DNA from: Symsagittifera roscoffensis
Lineage: Eukaryota > Xenacoelomorpha > Acoela > Convolutidae
Reading direction: 5' to 3'
Length of the DNA: 64,000 bases
Assembly (NCBI RefSeq): GCF_963678635.1
Contig: NC_087067.1
Location: 5,250,647-5,314,646 of the forward strand
The notes below the pieces were generated by a model. The model saw only the letters and a program-made list of their open reading frames with translations. It did no database searches and was not told the origin of the DNA. The translations under genes and the position numbers were made by a program. Shown here piece by piece: positions 1-11,040 of the stretch (positions are counted from its first letter, which is position 1; every line of letters starts with the position of its first letter).

Positions 1-156
1 TTTTTTGACCTGTTTTTTTTCAAAATATTGCCTGCGGCGCAGAAATTTTGGCCAAAACAGAGTCTTTTTACTGCTTTAGGAGAGCAAGGAAAATCAATTT
101 GGCCGACCTAAATAAAGGTCGTCAAAATTTTCGAAAATTGTTTGAAAATCCTCCCC
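1..156 (-). mobile_element. hAT-like MITE fragment, cut by the window edge
   Basis: In reverse complement this stretch matches the first third of the intact MITE at 2713-3134: the same TTTTCGAAAATTTT block, the AGGTCGxCC block, the AGCTCTCCTAAAGCAGTAAAAA-type block and the GCGCCGCAGGCAA block, in the same order. Its outer end near 150 is degraded (CCTCCCCTGG in place of a clean CCGCCCCTG). The rest would lie left of the window. It is non-coding. Confidence 0.6.
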
Positions 157-411
157 TGGTCTATCCTATCTATCTCATTTCTTTTCATTTTTAATCGTAG
201 GACATGCATCCATTTCCTTCCTTTTTGGCTGACCCGCCCAAAATATATAATTTTTGAGGCACCACCCCCGAACTCTATCAGAAAATCTTGAGTCCGCCAT
301 TTTCAAAACACTCAAACCATCCAAAACATGGAAAAGGTACCGTTTGGAAGCTTGTCTGGAAAAAAACATGTCAGAAACCGACCGTGTTGCTGATCTGATG
401 ACGTTTTTCAG

Positions 412-459
412 ACTAACAAGCGGCGAAAGGAGATGCAACAAAAAGACCTCGAGTATTTG
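412..459 (+). CDS. candidate small internal exon (weak)
   Basis: A 48-base stretch lies between a pyrimidine run ending in TTTTTCAG (to 411) and a donor-like GTTAGT at 460. Read in phase 0 it gives TNKRRKEMQQKDLEYL, a basic then charged peptide. Its phase is compatible with the candidate terminal exon at 3659, which is similarly rich in Lys and Glu, so both could belong to one plus-strand gene. That is inference: the exon is short, other frames are also open here, and I recognise no domain. Transcript reads crossing 459 to 3659 would settle it. Confidence 0.25.
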
Positions 460-1117
460 GTTAGTACTTGTTTAACTTTAAACCTGTTTTTAAAAAAATG
501 GAAAGGAATTTAACCAATTGAGAGATTGACGCGCGCACTTTCAAACTCATCGGTTTGCCTGAAAGTAAGAAACATATTGCGGCCCTCTGTTGTAAATTTG
601 TCCGGTGAAGGTCACCATTTATTTTTACGCTTCAAAAATTTCTCATATGTGGTATTTAACCAACCAATTCTACGCATATTTCTGTTTTTGAAGTTTATTT
701 TTCAGGAATAAATTTTATTAAGTAAAATCAGGGTTGAAGTTGCATTGAAAATCAGGAAAGGATCATTTTTGTTGCAGGGTTTTGATTAATTAATTATGCG
801 TTATGATTTTAGCTAATTATGTTGTAACTATTTGCAATAAATTTACAGCAATTAAAAATGCAATTTCATAAACATTGATGGTGAATTGATGACACATAGA
901 TGCATCATGAATGTAATTGCATTTTTAAACCCAAAGATTGCAAATTGATGTGTTTTTGATGGAATATGGATATACAAAACAACATTTTCATAAGCATTAA
1001 AGGACGTTGTTGAACCGCGGTCTTACATTGATCATACATATGGATGATTATACTTTTCGCAAAAAATGCAGTTTTTGCAAAAAAAATGCAGGAGTCGAAT
1101 TATAATTTATGCTATTC

Positions 1118-1497
1118 ACAGGATACGCCCCCCGTGTTTGCGGCGGACGCTTTTCCTTCAGGGATTCGACCCCCTGCCGACCCAAAGGGTTCCCCCTTTG
1201 TACTATTTTGAGATATCCATTATTGGCGACGAACCCTTCAAATTTTCTAAATATATACTTGTTTCGGGGGGGGGGGGGGGGCACACGCCGAAAAAACGCA
1301 ATTTTTTGGTCAGAATTTTCCAAAAAGTGCCTAAAAACGCCTTTTTGGCCGGTTTTTTTTTCCAAGTTAGGACAAAACAGTGCTTTGGGAGAGCTCGAAA
1401 AATCAGTTTGGTCAACCTAAAAAGAAGTCGACAAAATTTCCGAAAATTTTTTGAAAATCAGTCCCCACCCCTCGAGAAAATCCTAGATCCGCCCCTG
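1118..1497 (-). mobile_element. hAT-like MITE copy, one end intact
   Basis: The right end reads CCTAGATCCGCCCCTG (to 1497), the inverse of the CAGGGGCGGATCTAGG terminus seen elsewhere in the window. Inside are the family's landmarks in reverse order: the GGGATTCGACCCCCTGCCGACCC block near 1165, a poly-G run at about 1266-1281, and the GAGAGCTCGAAAAATCAGTTTGGTC block near 1390. The left end near 1118 is degraded and I could not match an 8-bp target duplication to the bases after 1497. Open frames running through it are artefacts of the repeat. Confidence 0.65.
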
Positions 1498-1947
1498 TGA
1501 TACATGGATGCAAAATTGAGAGATCTATGATACACTTTCAAACTGCAATGCAAACCCAACCCGGGATTATTCCAGAAATAAAACTTTAACAGTTCCTTGT
1601 TGTTGTTGCCTGTAGTTGCATCGAAACGTCAATCGGTCAGATTGTGTCGCCCAACATAGTTTGGGGTCATTGTCATTTGAAAAGGTATTTCAAAATCAGT
1701 TGTAATCTGGAAATGGATTCAATCTCTAACTAATTTTTTCATCCGCTAATTGAAAACCAACAATCATGTCAGAGCAAAATGCATTTTCAAAATAATCGTT
1801 GTGTCGAAAACTCATCGTTTTCGTAAAATTTTTGTTTATTTTTTGTTCTTTTACCATGATAAAACTTCATTCGATTAAAACAAAATGGTAGGCAACTAAA
1901 ATTAAAATTGTTAATCAAACAATCGACCACGTTAACTTGTCACAAAG

Positions 1948-2114
1948 GCACGGAGTCGATTGGCTGGAGAATTTTGAGTGGCTGCTTGTTTGATTCACAA
2001 AACGTAAGGGTGCCGGAAAAAGTTGTAGCATTGTTAAATTTGGGTGAAGTGCAGATTTACAGAATACTATCTTCGTCAATTACCTCAAATCACCTAATTT
2101 ATTGGCGTGGATAA
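1948..2114 (+). CDS. possible coding fragment, paralogous to the fragment at 5226-5444
   Basis: The frame reads ESIGWRIL, then SQNVRVPEKVVALLNL, and ends in TAA at 2112. The piece at 5226-5444 shares SIGW(R/K)IL and a following SQN, and the DNA also aligns here (TCGATTGGCTGGAGAATTTTGA against TCCATCGGATGGAAAATTTTGA), so the two are probably duplicated exons or fragments. The Trp-x-x-Leu core is loosely death-domain-like. No clean splice acceptor precedes it. A chance frame in AT-rich DNA is the main alternative. Confidence 0.22.
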
Positions 2115-2704
2115 TCTGTTTTTGAATTTCCAGTGTAAATTTATTGATCTTATGAAATTTTTGTTTTGTATTCTTCCAAAAAATTAAAAATTTGAACGAG
2201 TGCTTATGTTGGTTTTAGGAATTGAAGATCCAGGTATTTCTGTTTATTATCATGTTATAACAACTACCCCTAATTGTTCAAAATGTATGTTCCTGTAAAA
2301 TTCCAAAGTAAGTTTTCGAATACTTTTAATAATTTGATGATCTTTGGGCATTTTCGAGAATTTGAAGTTTTTAAAAATGATTTCAGCAATCTTATTTGCT
2401 GAGAAACTGTTTAAGCTGCATGTGTTTCGCCAAATGCCAGGGTCTTATATCTCCTAAATTTTGTGTAGTACTTACAAGAAATCGTCATTTCTAACAAAGT
2501 TCCATTTCATTAATAGAGAGGTGATCGTTTTCTAGAGTAGCAGCTACTCACGCATGTTTTAACCTAAAACGCGGAAAAAACATCATTACTTAACTGATAC
2601 TTTCTAGTCTCTGAGTTTCTGAAGTATTTTCTTAATAAACCAAATTGCTGAATCTTTTTGCCAATATTTTTCTTTTTGAAATTTCAAAAATTACGGGATT
2701 TTGT

Positions 2705-2712
2705 GGTCAGAT
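2705..2712 (+). repeat. left target-site duplication of the MITE
   Basis: GGTCAGAT directly before the CAGGGGCGG terminus; the identical octamer follows the right terminus at 3135-3142. This fixes both element boundaries. Confidence 0.85.
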
Positions 2713-3134
2713 CAGGGGCGGATCTATGATTTTCTCGAGGGGCGGATTTTCAAAAATTTTTCGAAAATATTGACTTTTTTTAGGTCGGTTAAATTGATTT
2801 TGGGAGCTCTCCTAAAGCAGTAAAAATACGCTGTTTTGGTCTAATATTCAGCGCCGCAGGCAAATTTTTGAAAAAACAGGTCAAAGGAGCCATTTTTGGG
2901 CATTTTTTGGAAAATTTTCATTAAAAAAACGCTTTTTTTTGGCGCGCGCTCTCCCTCAAAGTTAGTTTATATTGGCGCCAAAGGCGCCTTTAGCAAAATT
3001 TAAGGGTCCATCACCAAAAATGGATTTCTTAAAAACTACCAAAGGGGGGACCCTTTGGGTCGGCATGGGGTCGAATCCCTGAAGGAAAGGCGTCCGCCCC
3101 CCCCCCCCCATCCCCCCCCCCAAATTCGCCCCTG
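2713..3134 (+). mobile_element. intact non-autonomous hAT-type MITE, 422 bp
   Basis: The element starts CAGGGGCGGATC and ends CGCCCCTG, giving short terminal inverted repeats. It is flanked on both sides by the same eight bases, GGTCAGAT, at 2705-2712 and 3135-3142. An 8-bp target duplication with CAGGG-type ends is the hAT superfamily signature. There is no transposase, so it must have been moved in trans. The interior carries GGCGCGCG and GGCGCC blocks and, near the right end, two long C runs. Six or more other copies or fragments lie in this window, making it the best defined repeat here. Confidence 0.85.
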
Positions 3135-3142
3135 GGTCAGAT
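3135..3142 (+). repeat. right target-site duplication of the MITE
   Basis: GGTCAGAT directly after CGCCCCTG, an exact copy of 2705-2712. Confidence 0.85.
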
Positions 3143-3658
3143 CCTTCCAAACGTCATTTTAAAACAGTTCCTAAACTAATTTTACCTGATTCACCTAAAA
3201 AAATTGCTGAATTGAGTTTTTTCAGTGTTTTGGGAAAGCTCTTAAAATCAAATTTGCATGAGAAAAGCGTCGTCAAATTTTCGAATCGTCCTGACTCGGT
3301 ACACAATGAGACTTTTTTAAGAACTGGACATTTTCCTGAAGAAAACCTGGGGAATTTCTTTGCATTTTTTCTGTGTTAGATTTCAAACCCGCCTGTTTTA
3401 ACAAAAAATGAGGTCAATCGGAAACTATACAAATTTAAAGCCATTTTTTTGAAATTAAAAAACTAAAAGCATAAATACTTTAGGAAGTAAAGTATTTTAA
3501 CAATTATTTTAATAATTACATAAAAATTAACCATTACATCAAAAAAACACCAGACAAAAAGCTTTAGATTCTCTGAACAATTAAAGTTAGCGCATAATTT
3601 ATTTTTACCAGTAGATATGATTATTTAATGAATTAAACAATATTTAATTTGTTTTCAG

Positions 3659-3787
3659 AAAGAGAAAGACTCAAAAGACAGGGTTCGAAAGGAGACAAAA
3701 ATAGGACTTCCTGATGCAAATGGCTCGCTTGTTGTAAACAACAACAATAACAACAACAACAAAGCTAAGGGTGACAGCCTAGCTTGA
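3659..3787 (+). CDS. candidate 3'-terminal coding exon, Lys/Asp-rich then poly-Asn
   Basis: A classic acceptor (TATTTAATTTGTTTTCAG, to 3658) is followed by a 42-codon open frame ending in TGA at 3785-3787. The peptide starts KEKDSKDRVRKETKIGLPDA, carries an eight-residue Asn run from an AAC/AAT microsatellite, and ends KAKGDSLA. Its base composition is clearly richer in G and C than the introns around it. An AATAAA lies at 3788-3793, but it is so close to the stop that the working poly-A signal is probably further on. I recognise no family; a hydrophilic, disordered C-terminus is all that can be said. The upstream exon may be 412-459. No start codon belongs to this piece. Confidence 0.5.
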   Translation, partial: KEKDSKDRVRKETKIGLPDANGSLVVNNNNNNNNKAKGDSLA

Positions 3788-5160
3788 AATAAACCAGGCC
3801 GAAAAATTCTTGAAAAAAAAATTATCTCAATTATGTTTTACAGACAATCCATTCGAATTCTTTTTTAATTTCATTTTCTGCAAATATCAGAAACTTCAGC
3901 AAAAAAAATGGTAAATTTTGAAACATTTTGATTGCTAGCTTTACTGATAGATGTTTATGAGTTGATAGTTTTGTGAGATCAAGTTAATATGCTCCTCACA
4001 ACCCCCCTTCCTTCCTCCCACCCCCCCCCCCCAGATAGACCGTAATTTTATCTTCCATACACAGCCTTTAATTCAGATTAAGTTTGCTAAGCTATGCATG
4101 AAAAACGATTGATTTAAACTGCCCTGGGGGAGGATGTTACCTTGGACATTTTGTGTTTTAAACGTTGCTAGTAATTTAGTTTTAATCATAGTATCAAAAA
4201 AAACCGCCGGATAAATAATGCTAGTGACATCTGGCTAGGATAACTTTCTTTGAGAAAAATAATCAAACTTTGTCAACCAATCTGTTATTGCCTGCAAAAA
4301 AGTGTCAGAAATCCAAACTCCAAATTTTACTAACAAGCTGATCACTAATTTTGTAGATATTTTGAACCAGATATTTCTGTAAAAATTAATTTGTTTTTGC
4401 GTACAAAAATGTACATATATTTTGTAATTTCAACTTGTCATTTAGGTATTGATTTGAAATCCTTTTTTCAATGTTAATTTATTTTATGTGCTTTTATTTC
4501 AAATAAAAAAAACCAGCCCAAGCTTATGGAAAGTTGAAAATTTTTAATTTCTTTCGAATCAATCTGTTTTGTTTGCTTAGTTTAACCTTTAAAAGGCATT
4601 CAGTTTCAAGAGTGAGCAATCTTAAAATTTTTTTTAGCATAACTGATTAGAAGTTGAATCTAATTGTACGTTCAGAAAGTATGGTTAATTATCTGCATAC
4701 TTAAATTTTAATAATCGGTTATAATTTTTAATTTTTTTTGCGTGATTATAATTAATTCTAACAGACTATTTTCTTCATAATCTTTGAAATGAATGAAATT
4801 TTGGAGCACTGCTCAGTGTATTGAAAAGTTAATCATTGGAATTGCGCCATTACCACGCTAAGTTTTAATTAATCTGTGGTCTTTCTTCTAAAAAATTTTA
4901 AGTTTTTTTTCAGCATTAGTAAATTGGTTTCCAAAGTTTTTGTTTCTTAATCTGAGGGCAAAAGCGACAATTAAATGCTCAAACTTTTAATTTAATTTTT
5001 TTACTTCAATTTTTACGCACATAGCTCGCATTCCGACAAAACTAGTCCAACACAAAATTAAAACGCAACACAACCTATTAAACAAAAACTAGCCGAAACA
5101 TTTGTTTTTTAATTTCAGACGAAGAAAAAGATTTAAAAAAATAGATTACTTGAAAGCTTG
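3788..5160. other. AT-rich non-coding stretch
   Basis: 3' flank or intron after the candidate terminal exon. It contains a C run at about 4020-4032 and many T and A runs. No convincing coding frame or dated repeat was seen. A TTTAATTTCAG at about 5109-5119 followed by a short acidic open stretch ending in TAG is too short to call. Confidence 0.4.
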
Positions 5161-5225
5161 AAATCTGTATGCTGACAATGAAGTTTAACCTTGCCTTTGT
5201 CAAAGCGCAGAGTGGACAGTTTCAT

Positions 5226-5444
5226 ACGTATCAGTTAGGGTTTCGAACCAAAATTTCTGCTTTGTTAGACAAAGACGTTTCCATCGGATGGAAAATTTTG
5301 ATTTTTACTAAATCCCAAAATAGTAAACAAATTATCGATGCTTTGAGTTCGAAAGAGCCAGAAAGGTTCTGTGATTTTTTTGATCTGTCTTATTTTGCAT
5401 TCTGTGCAGGTGTTGAATTCTTTCGCTTGGCATTAGTCACATAA
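5226..5444 (+). CDS. possible coding fragment, weak death-domain resemblance
   Basis: An open frame reads KISALLDKDVSIGWKIL, later SSKEPERFCDFFDL, and stops with TAA at 5442-5444. The order (Leu-Leu-Asp helix, Trp-Lys-x-Leu core, then a Ser/Glu/Pro turn before a last amphipathic helix) loosely resembles a death-fold domain such as that of UNC5-type receptors. It shares SIGWxIL with the fragment at 1948-2114. GACAG at 5215-5219 could be an acceptor, and a GTGTTG after TGTGCAG near 5410 could be a donor. The similarity is by eye only. A profile search (Pfam Death) with no hit would refute it. Confidence 0.2.
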   Translation, partial: TYQLGFRTKISALLDKDVSIGWKILIFTKSQNSKQIIDALSSKEPERFCDFFDLSYFAFCAGVEFFRLALVT

Positions 5445-6523
5445 GAAGTACGGTTAATTTATGTCTCGCAGTTCATCTCCTCGACATGCACGCAGAAGTG
5501 CCTACGCAAACAAAAACAGCAAAATCTTTTTCACAATTAGTTTTATATACAATATATATATATGTCTTACTATACCAAAATTTTTGTGTTGAGAATGACA
5601 AAATTATAACAGAAAACAAAACTTTGTTAACTTGAACAAACCATATTCGCCTAATTAAACGTGGGTCCAAAAAACAAACAGTTTGTTTCTAGCTACTGTT
5701 AAACAAAAGTGATGTTTTACTATCACAAAAAGAATTAAGACAAGTAATTATCTGCTTCCCTTAAAATCTTTTTGTGAGTTGGCAAAAGTGTTCTCATGTT
5801 GACTAAGGAATATTAGGTTGAATAAACAATGAATTGTTCGAATTAAAAAATGAGAAACTTCCTAAAATATTAATACAACACTAGCTTGATTCTGACTTTT
5901 GTAAAATGAATATACTGTAGCAAGGAGTAGCACCGAGACCTTGTTTCAGTCTAAAATATCTGCATATTGGTTTGCTAACATAAACCGAATACGCTTGTCC
6001 CACAAATCTATGAAAGACTTCGAGGTGAAAGTTATAGTCTTTCAATTTTCTTACGCGGAAATTATGTGGGTTGCTTTTTATATGGGAACACTGACATTTA
6101 AAACTCAAAAAAATGTCAATACGTATAACAAACACTAAACATTTTCAAAATTTTCTCTTAAATGTCAAATTTATAATTTTATGCCCTTTACGCAGTCCCT
6201 ACGATGAAAATTTTCAATTAAGTAGATTTCTCAATTAAAGTAGCTTGCATTCAGTAGAACTTAAATTTCATATAATTCCAAACTATGAACGAATGTTAGT
6301 CATATTTTTGGCACGCAATTTTCAAAGAAGGAAACCTATCCCATTTGTTCCGACTTTCAAAGAAAATGTCGGAATATTTGTGCTCGGGTGTTTTTTTTCT
6401 CCAGACAAGTTTTGACTTCTTAACTAGCTTTTTTGACAGAAATTTTCAATATCACTTGATAAGTAGTGTTGCTGTGGGCTCAAATTTAAAAATATATTCT
6501 ATCTGTGATTATTATTTTTTTTA

Positions 6524-7528
6524 ATTATGAGGATTTAAAAAATTCCAAATTGGATCATTTGGGACAATTAACGCGCGATATCGGAGGTTCAATCCTTCTC
6601 ATGAGTTCAAATCGGTTGGATCAGGCTATTCGTCATAATTACTACTTTACTAGGGATAAAATCTATCACTTTGTGTTTTATATGGCTTCTGAGGGGATGT
6701 TTTTTAGGAAAAATCTCCAGCTTTTTTCAAAATTATTCAAACGTTTTTCATTTTCTTTTCAATAGTTTTCCTCGCAAGTTTCAAGCAAACACTGCTCCAC
6801 AGACCTTGTTGGCAGTCTTGCTGGTTTTGCCATGCCCATCATTACTGCTTCAATGAAATTCCAGTATGCATCAGACTCTGTACGAAATCACTCTAACTTT
6901 GGTCAAAGATTGAATTTAAAAAAATCCTATTACTTTGTTAATCACGGTACAGAAAGCTCATTTCAATTAACCGGACAAAACGAAAAAAAAACGAGTTTTT
7001 CCCCAATTGAGTTAATTTTAGACAAAAAATGACGAGGAAAAGTCTTGCATACAAATTCAGCAGAATTCAAACGCTTTATATTTTAGGCAAATTTTTGGCT
7101 GAAATTTTTACTCCAAACCGATATTCTTTGGTTTTTTAGTTAATAACGCCAATACTGACAAATCAAATGCTGATAAAACTATATCGAAATGATATTTTTT
7201 ATTTCAACAAAATTTAAATGGTGACAAGAGTGCTCGCATCAGGGAGAAATCTTCCGACTATCTTTCAAGTTCTATGGAGCAGTGCTTGCTTTAAAAATGT
7301 TGATGGAACTATCAAAAAGTAACAAAAAAGAGAGCTATAAAATTTTGAAAGCAGCTTGAGATATTTTCGAAAACATTTTCCTTCAAACCAAAGAAACCAA
7401 AGTTACAGTTTTTAACCCTAGTATCATAGCAATAGAATTGAACATCCGCTTGCGCGTTAATAGCGCGAAATATAACGCGCATTAATTGTCCTAAGTTGAA
7501 CAAATTGACAATTTTTAAACCCACATAA
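6524..7528. mobile_element. about 1.0 kb DNA element with 50-bp terminal inverted repeats, no transposase
   Basis: The left end (about 6524-6585) reads ATTATGAGGATTTAAAAAAT and continues through TTTGGGACAATTAACGCGCG. The reverse complement of the right end (about 7455-7528) reads ATTATGTGGGTTTAAAAATT and continues through TTAGGACAATTAATGCGCG. The arms match over roughly 50 bases with a few changes. Just inside both ends lie short GCGCG palindromes that are rare in this AT-rich DNA. I see no transposase frame, so it is a MITE-like or internally deleted copy. A short target duplication (TA, TTAA or AATT) is possible but cannot be separated from the ends. Related termini occur at 55845, 59825 and 60842. 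Confidence 0.6.
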
Positions 7529-8284
7529 TTTTACGAAACACAATCACAGGTTCAATATCTTTTTAAAATTGAGCTAAGGGTAATATAAATTTTCGAGTGC
7601 TATAAAAAATTTGTCAAAAGGCTTGTTAAACATTCGTGTTTGGAGAAAAAAATATTCCGTCTCCAAAAAACGTCTAAAATTTGGAGCAAAAAGTTCAAAT
7701 TTTTTTTCAAATTATCGTTATTTTTATTGGTTAATAGAAAATGACTTTTTTGGCTGTCCAGCGAAAACAAATTTTTTAATTCTAAAATGAAAAGTTCATG
7801 TCCTCCAAATTTTTTGAAGATTACTCAATTGCTTTACTTGCTCGAGATTTTACTAAATCTCAAAAAATATTAACCTTTTTCTCGACAATGGAACATTTTT
7901 CAAAATCTTTTGATGACGTTCAAATCACAATTGAAAGGGCTCACATATGATATATTACTCGACCCAATCCAATAATTTTTGTAGTACTTGATTTTTAAAT
8001 AAACAAAAAAAATTATTACATCCGAATACAAAGTTTCTCCCCATTTTCTATGTTCAAACAGAAAAAATAAATTATAATACCAAACAAAGCGCTTCTAGCA
8101 GCCAATTTGTTTTGATAACTCAAAAATTTCCAGAAAATTATGCTGCTAAACTCTAAGAATCATATTGGATTCAAAACTAATTCAATTGTTTAGCCAGCCA
8201 ATTGTTGATTATATATTAACTGTTTATAACTCATGTCTTTTGATGAGGTAAAACCTTCTTCTACAACGGACACATTAGCGGGTT

Positions 8285-8603
8285 TCAAAAAAGATGTGAA
8301 AGTCTCGTTGTTTGTCCTAAAATAGAATTTATATAGCAATCATGAGTTTTCAGATTCTTTTTAGTAGCAAAATTCACCCAAGATTCAAAAATGAGTTCAG
8401 TGTTGTGCTTGCTCAAGAAAAGCATTGGTCGAGGTTTCCTCGATAAAATGGCTGGAGAAACACGTCGTCTCATATTTCTTCTTATTTTGTCCATACAAAC
8501 TCCTAACATGGACCTGAAAAAACCACACGGTAAGCGTTCTGATTTGTGTTTATTCACTGTCTGTATTACTGGATCATCGTCGACATCTGGTATTTTGAAC
8601 CAT
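8285..8603 (-). CDS. candidate 3'-terminal exon, unrecognised protein
   Basis: On the minus strand a pyrimidine-rich acceptor (GTTTGTTTCTCAG) ends at 8604, and an open frame of 105 codons follows from 8603 to TGA at 8285-8287. The peptide begins WFKIPDVDDDPVIQTVNKHK, has an Arg-rich middle (KIRRNMRRRVSPAILSRKPR) and an aromatic segment (ELIFESWVNFATKK). Composition and codon mix look more like protein than the neighbouring frames, though the plus strand is also open here. A second acceptor-like TGTGGTTTTTTCAG lies inside, so the exon may start later, near 8521. No signal peptide or membrane helix. I cannot assign a function. Confidence 0.35.
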
Positions 8604-8654
8604 CTGAGAAACAAACTAGTTGCAATCGGATATGAGATAGATATCAATTGAGTT

Positions 8655-9625
8655 CGGTATCAAAACTTTGACCAAAAGCGGGCCCTTATTGATAGAATAT
8701 CACCAATTTCAGCTTATTTAGTTTAACACTCAAAATTCGTAATATAAAAAACTGTCAAAGTAAAATTGATTTATTTTCCAAAAAACTTTCAAATTTTGAT
8801 AAAATATATCCAGAATTTGTTTCATGTTTTTTTTTACTCTCAACAAATTACACATTTTGCTTCCAAAAAAAGTGAGAGCAGAACCTATTTTCATATCGAG
8901 CACGTTAGATCGTTCAAAAATCAAAAGTTTGTGGGAACCCATACACTCATTCATGCTCGCTGATTACCAAATACAACACCCTATTTGGGCAGGGGGTTTC
9001 GTACCTTAAATGCTTTTTAAATCCTTCGGAGCAAAACTTTCACCTCACTTAAATTCCAATTGCACAATTCGTGGACTTATTACCCTTTAAGTGCTTTCAA
9101 TCGTCATATTATACATACTTGGTGTTTTAGTACATTTACCACTCTTGGCCTTATGTAACCTGCCATTAACAGTTTAGCAAAATTTTTCAATCCATCGGAT
9201 TTTAATTTGTTTAATTAAGTGCGGAGTTGATATGTTTAACTTTTTGTAATTAATTTTTCCATCAAACTTGGTGCAGAATAATAATGTGCTTCATTTTTTT
9301 CCTTTCCCTTGACGGGGAGAAAAGGAGCAGTTACTTATAGTTATCGCAATTTAAATTTTTTCCTGTTTCGGTCTGAACTTGACACTTTCATTTTCTCCGG
9401 CGGAGAGAACACTCTGTCACTTTTTTATGTTTTAACTTTCAAATTTTTTCACTTCTATCCTTTTATTCCTTTTATTGTATATAAGTAGAGTTAGCTGTAA
9501 CAAAAAAACGTTTTATCATCGGAATTCTTGGAAAGAGCCATTTTCATATTTCAAAGACGGAGAATAGGTAGCCTATGCTATTTCACTCAATCAGAGTACG
9601 GAGAACTTTTTCTGAAAACATGGAG
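8655..9625. other. AT-rich non-coding stretch
   Basis: No convincing exon, RNA gene or bounded repeat. Two short blocks resemble each other (CTTGACGGGGAGAAAAGG near 9308 and CTCCGGCGGAGAGAACACTC near 9395). Confidence 0.3.
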
Positions 9626-9630
9626 GTGAT

Positions 9631-11040
9631 GAATTTCCCAAGAGACATAGGTCAGACCTTGTCAAAGACAAGGAAGGGGGGGTGTTTAATGAAATCAGTG
9701 TAAGATGCATATAGCATATCCTTAACTCCGTCAATTCTTCAGTTTTTTTGCAAGTTTAAATATCGGAACATTCTGTGCAACTGATACGGCATCTAGAACC
9801 AGTTTTTGCGCATCTAAAATAGAAAATTTGACGGTTGTTTTATTGAGTGTTCTGTAATTGAGGATTCAGAGGGGTCAGAATAATTATTGCCATCGAGATT
9901 AACCATTGTTCGATGCAGTGTATCTATCTTAATATGATGCTGAAGTTTGACAACGGTTAAATACTAGATATAATTTTTCGCATTTATTTCTGGCTCACAA
10001 CTGTGATATCAGATCAGCTTAGATTTAGTCAGAAATGAAAAATTCTAAAAAAGGAATAATTTCTATCATATGAAAAATCAAAATTGAGAATTGAGTTCAA
10101 AAGTGAAAATTTGTCTGGAGAAAAAAACAAGACTGTTCGTATATCAAGGCAAAGCCCTGAATGCTCCGATTATGCCCCTTATTCTCTATCGAATAGTTCC
10201 AATCGCAAATAAGTTAGTCCACATCATGGCCAAATTGATAATTTTCAAACTCCTAGAACTTTGCAAAAAATGATCGGAGGTAAAATATCTTTTACATTTG
10301 GTTTCAGGGAGTCGATATCTTCAGATATATTTTATATAATTTTCTCAACCACAGCGTTTTGTGCTCAATGTTGGCAATGTCTGTTAAAACAATTTGACTA
10401 ATGTCACTAACATTTAGGTATTTCCGCAAAATTGTTGTATATTTTTAAAAAGAATGTTTTATTTTTTCGCTAGATCTCTCTATTGCTTGAGTCACTCAGT
10501 CATGGCTTTGCGAGCATTTAAAAAAACATAACCCAAAATAAAATTTTTTAATTCAATTTTCTCTCCAAATTTTTGGGTTTTGTTCGTAAGCACAAGTGAC
10601 AAAGACCCTGGTTACATACTACTGAGTCACACAAGTTTGATGGTCTTGCAAGTACAATGCATTGGAAGGACAAGAAATTTTTTTTTTGACGCAGAGAAGA
10701 TAATGAAAAGTAGGACCTTTTTGAGTTCGAAATTTTACAACCATGTATTGCCCATGCATTGCAAGTGTACCAGAATATGAAACACAAAAGAAACAAGTTT
10801 GTGACCGTTTTTGAATTAATTTAATAAAAGAAACGGAAATTTAATCCGATATACAAAAAAAATAAATATTGCATGCTATGTTTTTTTTGTGGAAGTCCGC
10901 GCTGGAGTTCCATGGATAATAATCGATTATATTGTCCTTTTATAGTCCTTTTCTATAAAATTACAAAACTAATCGATTATAATCCATCAGAAATGGATTA
11001 TAATCCTAGTACTTATCATATCAATATAATCCATTATAAT
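9631..11040 (+). repeat. tandem duplication, copy 1 (1410 bp, lacks the 684-bp block)
   Basis: GAATTTCCCAAGAGACATAG at 9631 recurs exactly at 11041. The first 440 bases of both copies match without visible difference up to ATTTCTATCA. Copy 1 then continues directly with TATGAAAAATC, while copy 2 carries an extra 684 bases before the same TATGAAAAATC. From there to the TATAATCCATTATAAT stretch the copies match again, with identical translated frames across about 970 bases. The near identity points to a very recent event. No gene is recognisable inside. If read pairs do not support both copies, this could be an assembly artefact. Confidence 0.85.

Noticed and set aside
1048-1500. Several overlapping ORFs over 100 codons on both strands
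   Set aside because: They lie within a hAT-like MITE and its homopolymer runs; the same text is frame-shifted in other copies.
10091-10796. Identical small ORFs repeated at 12187-12892
   Set aside because: Identity reflects the recent DNA duplication, not conservation; opposing frames are equally preserved.
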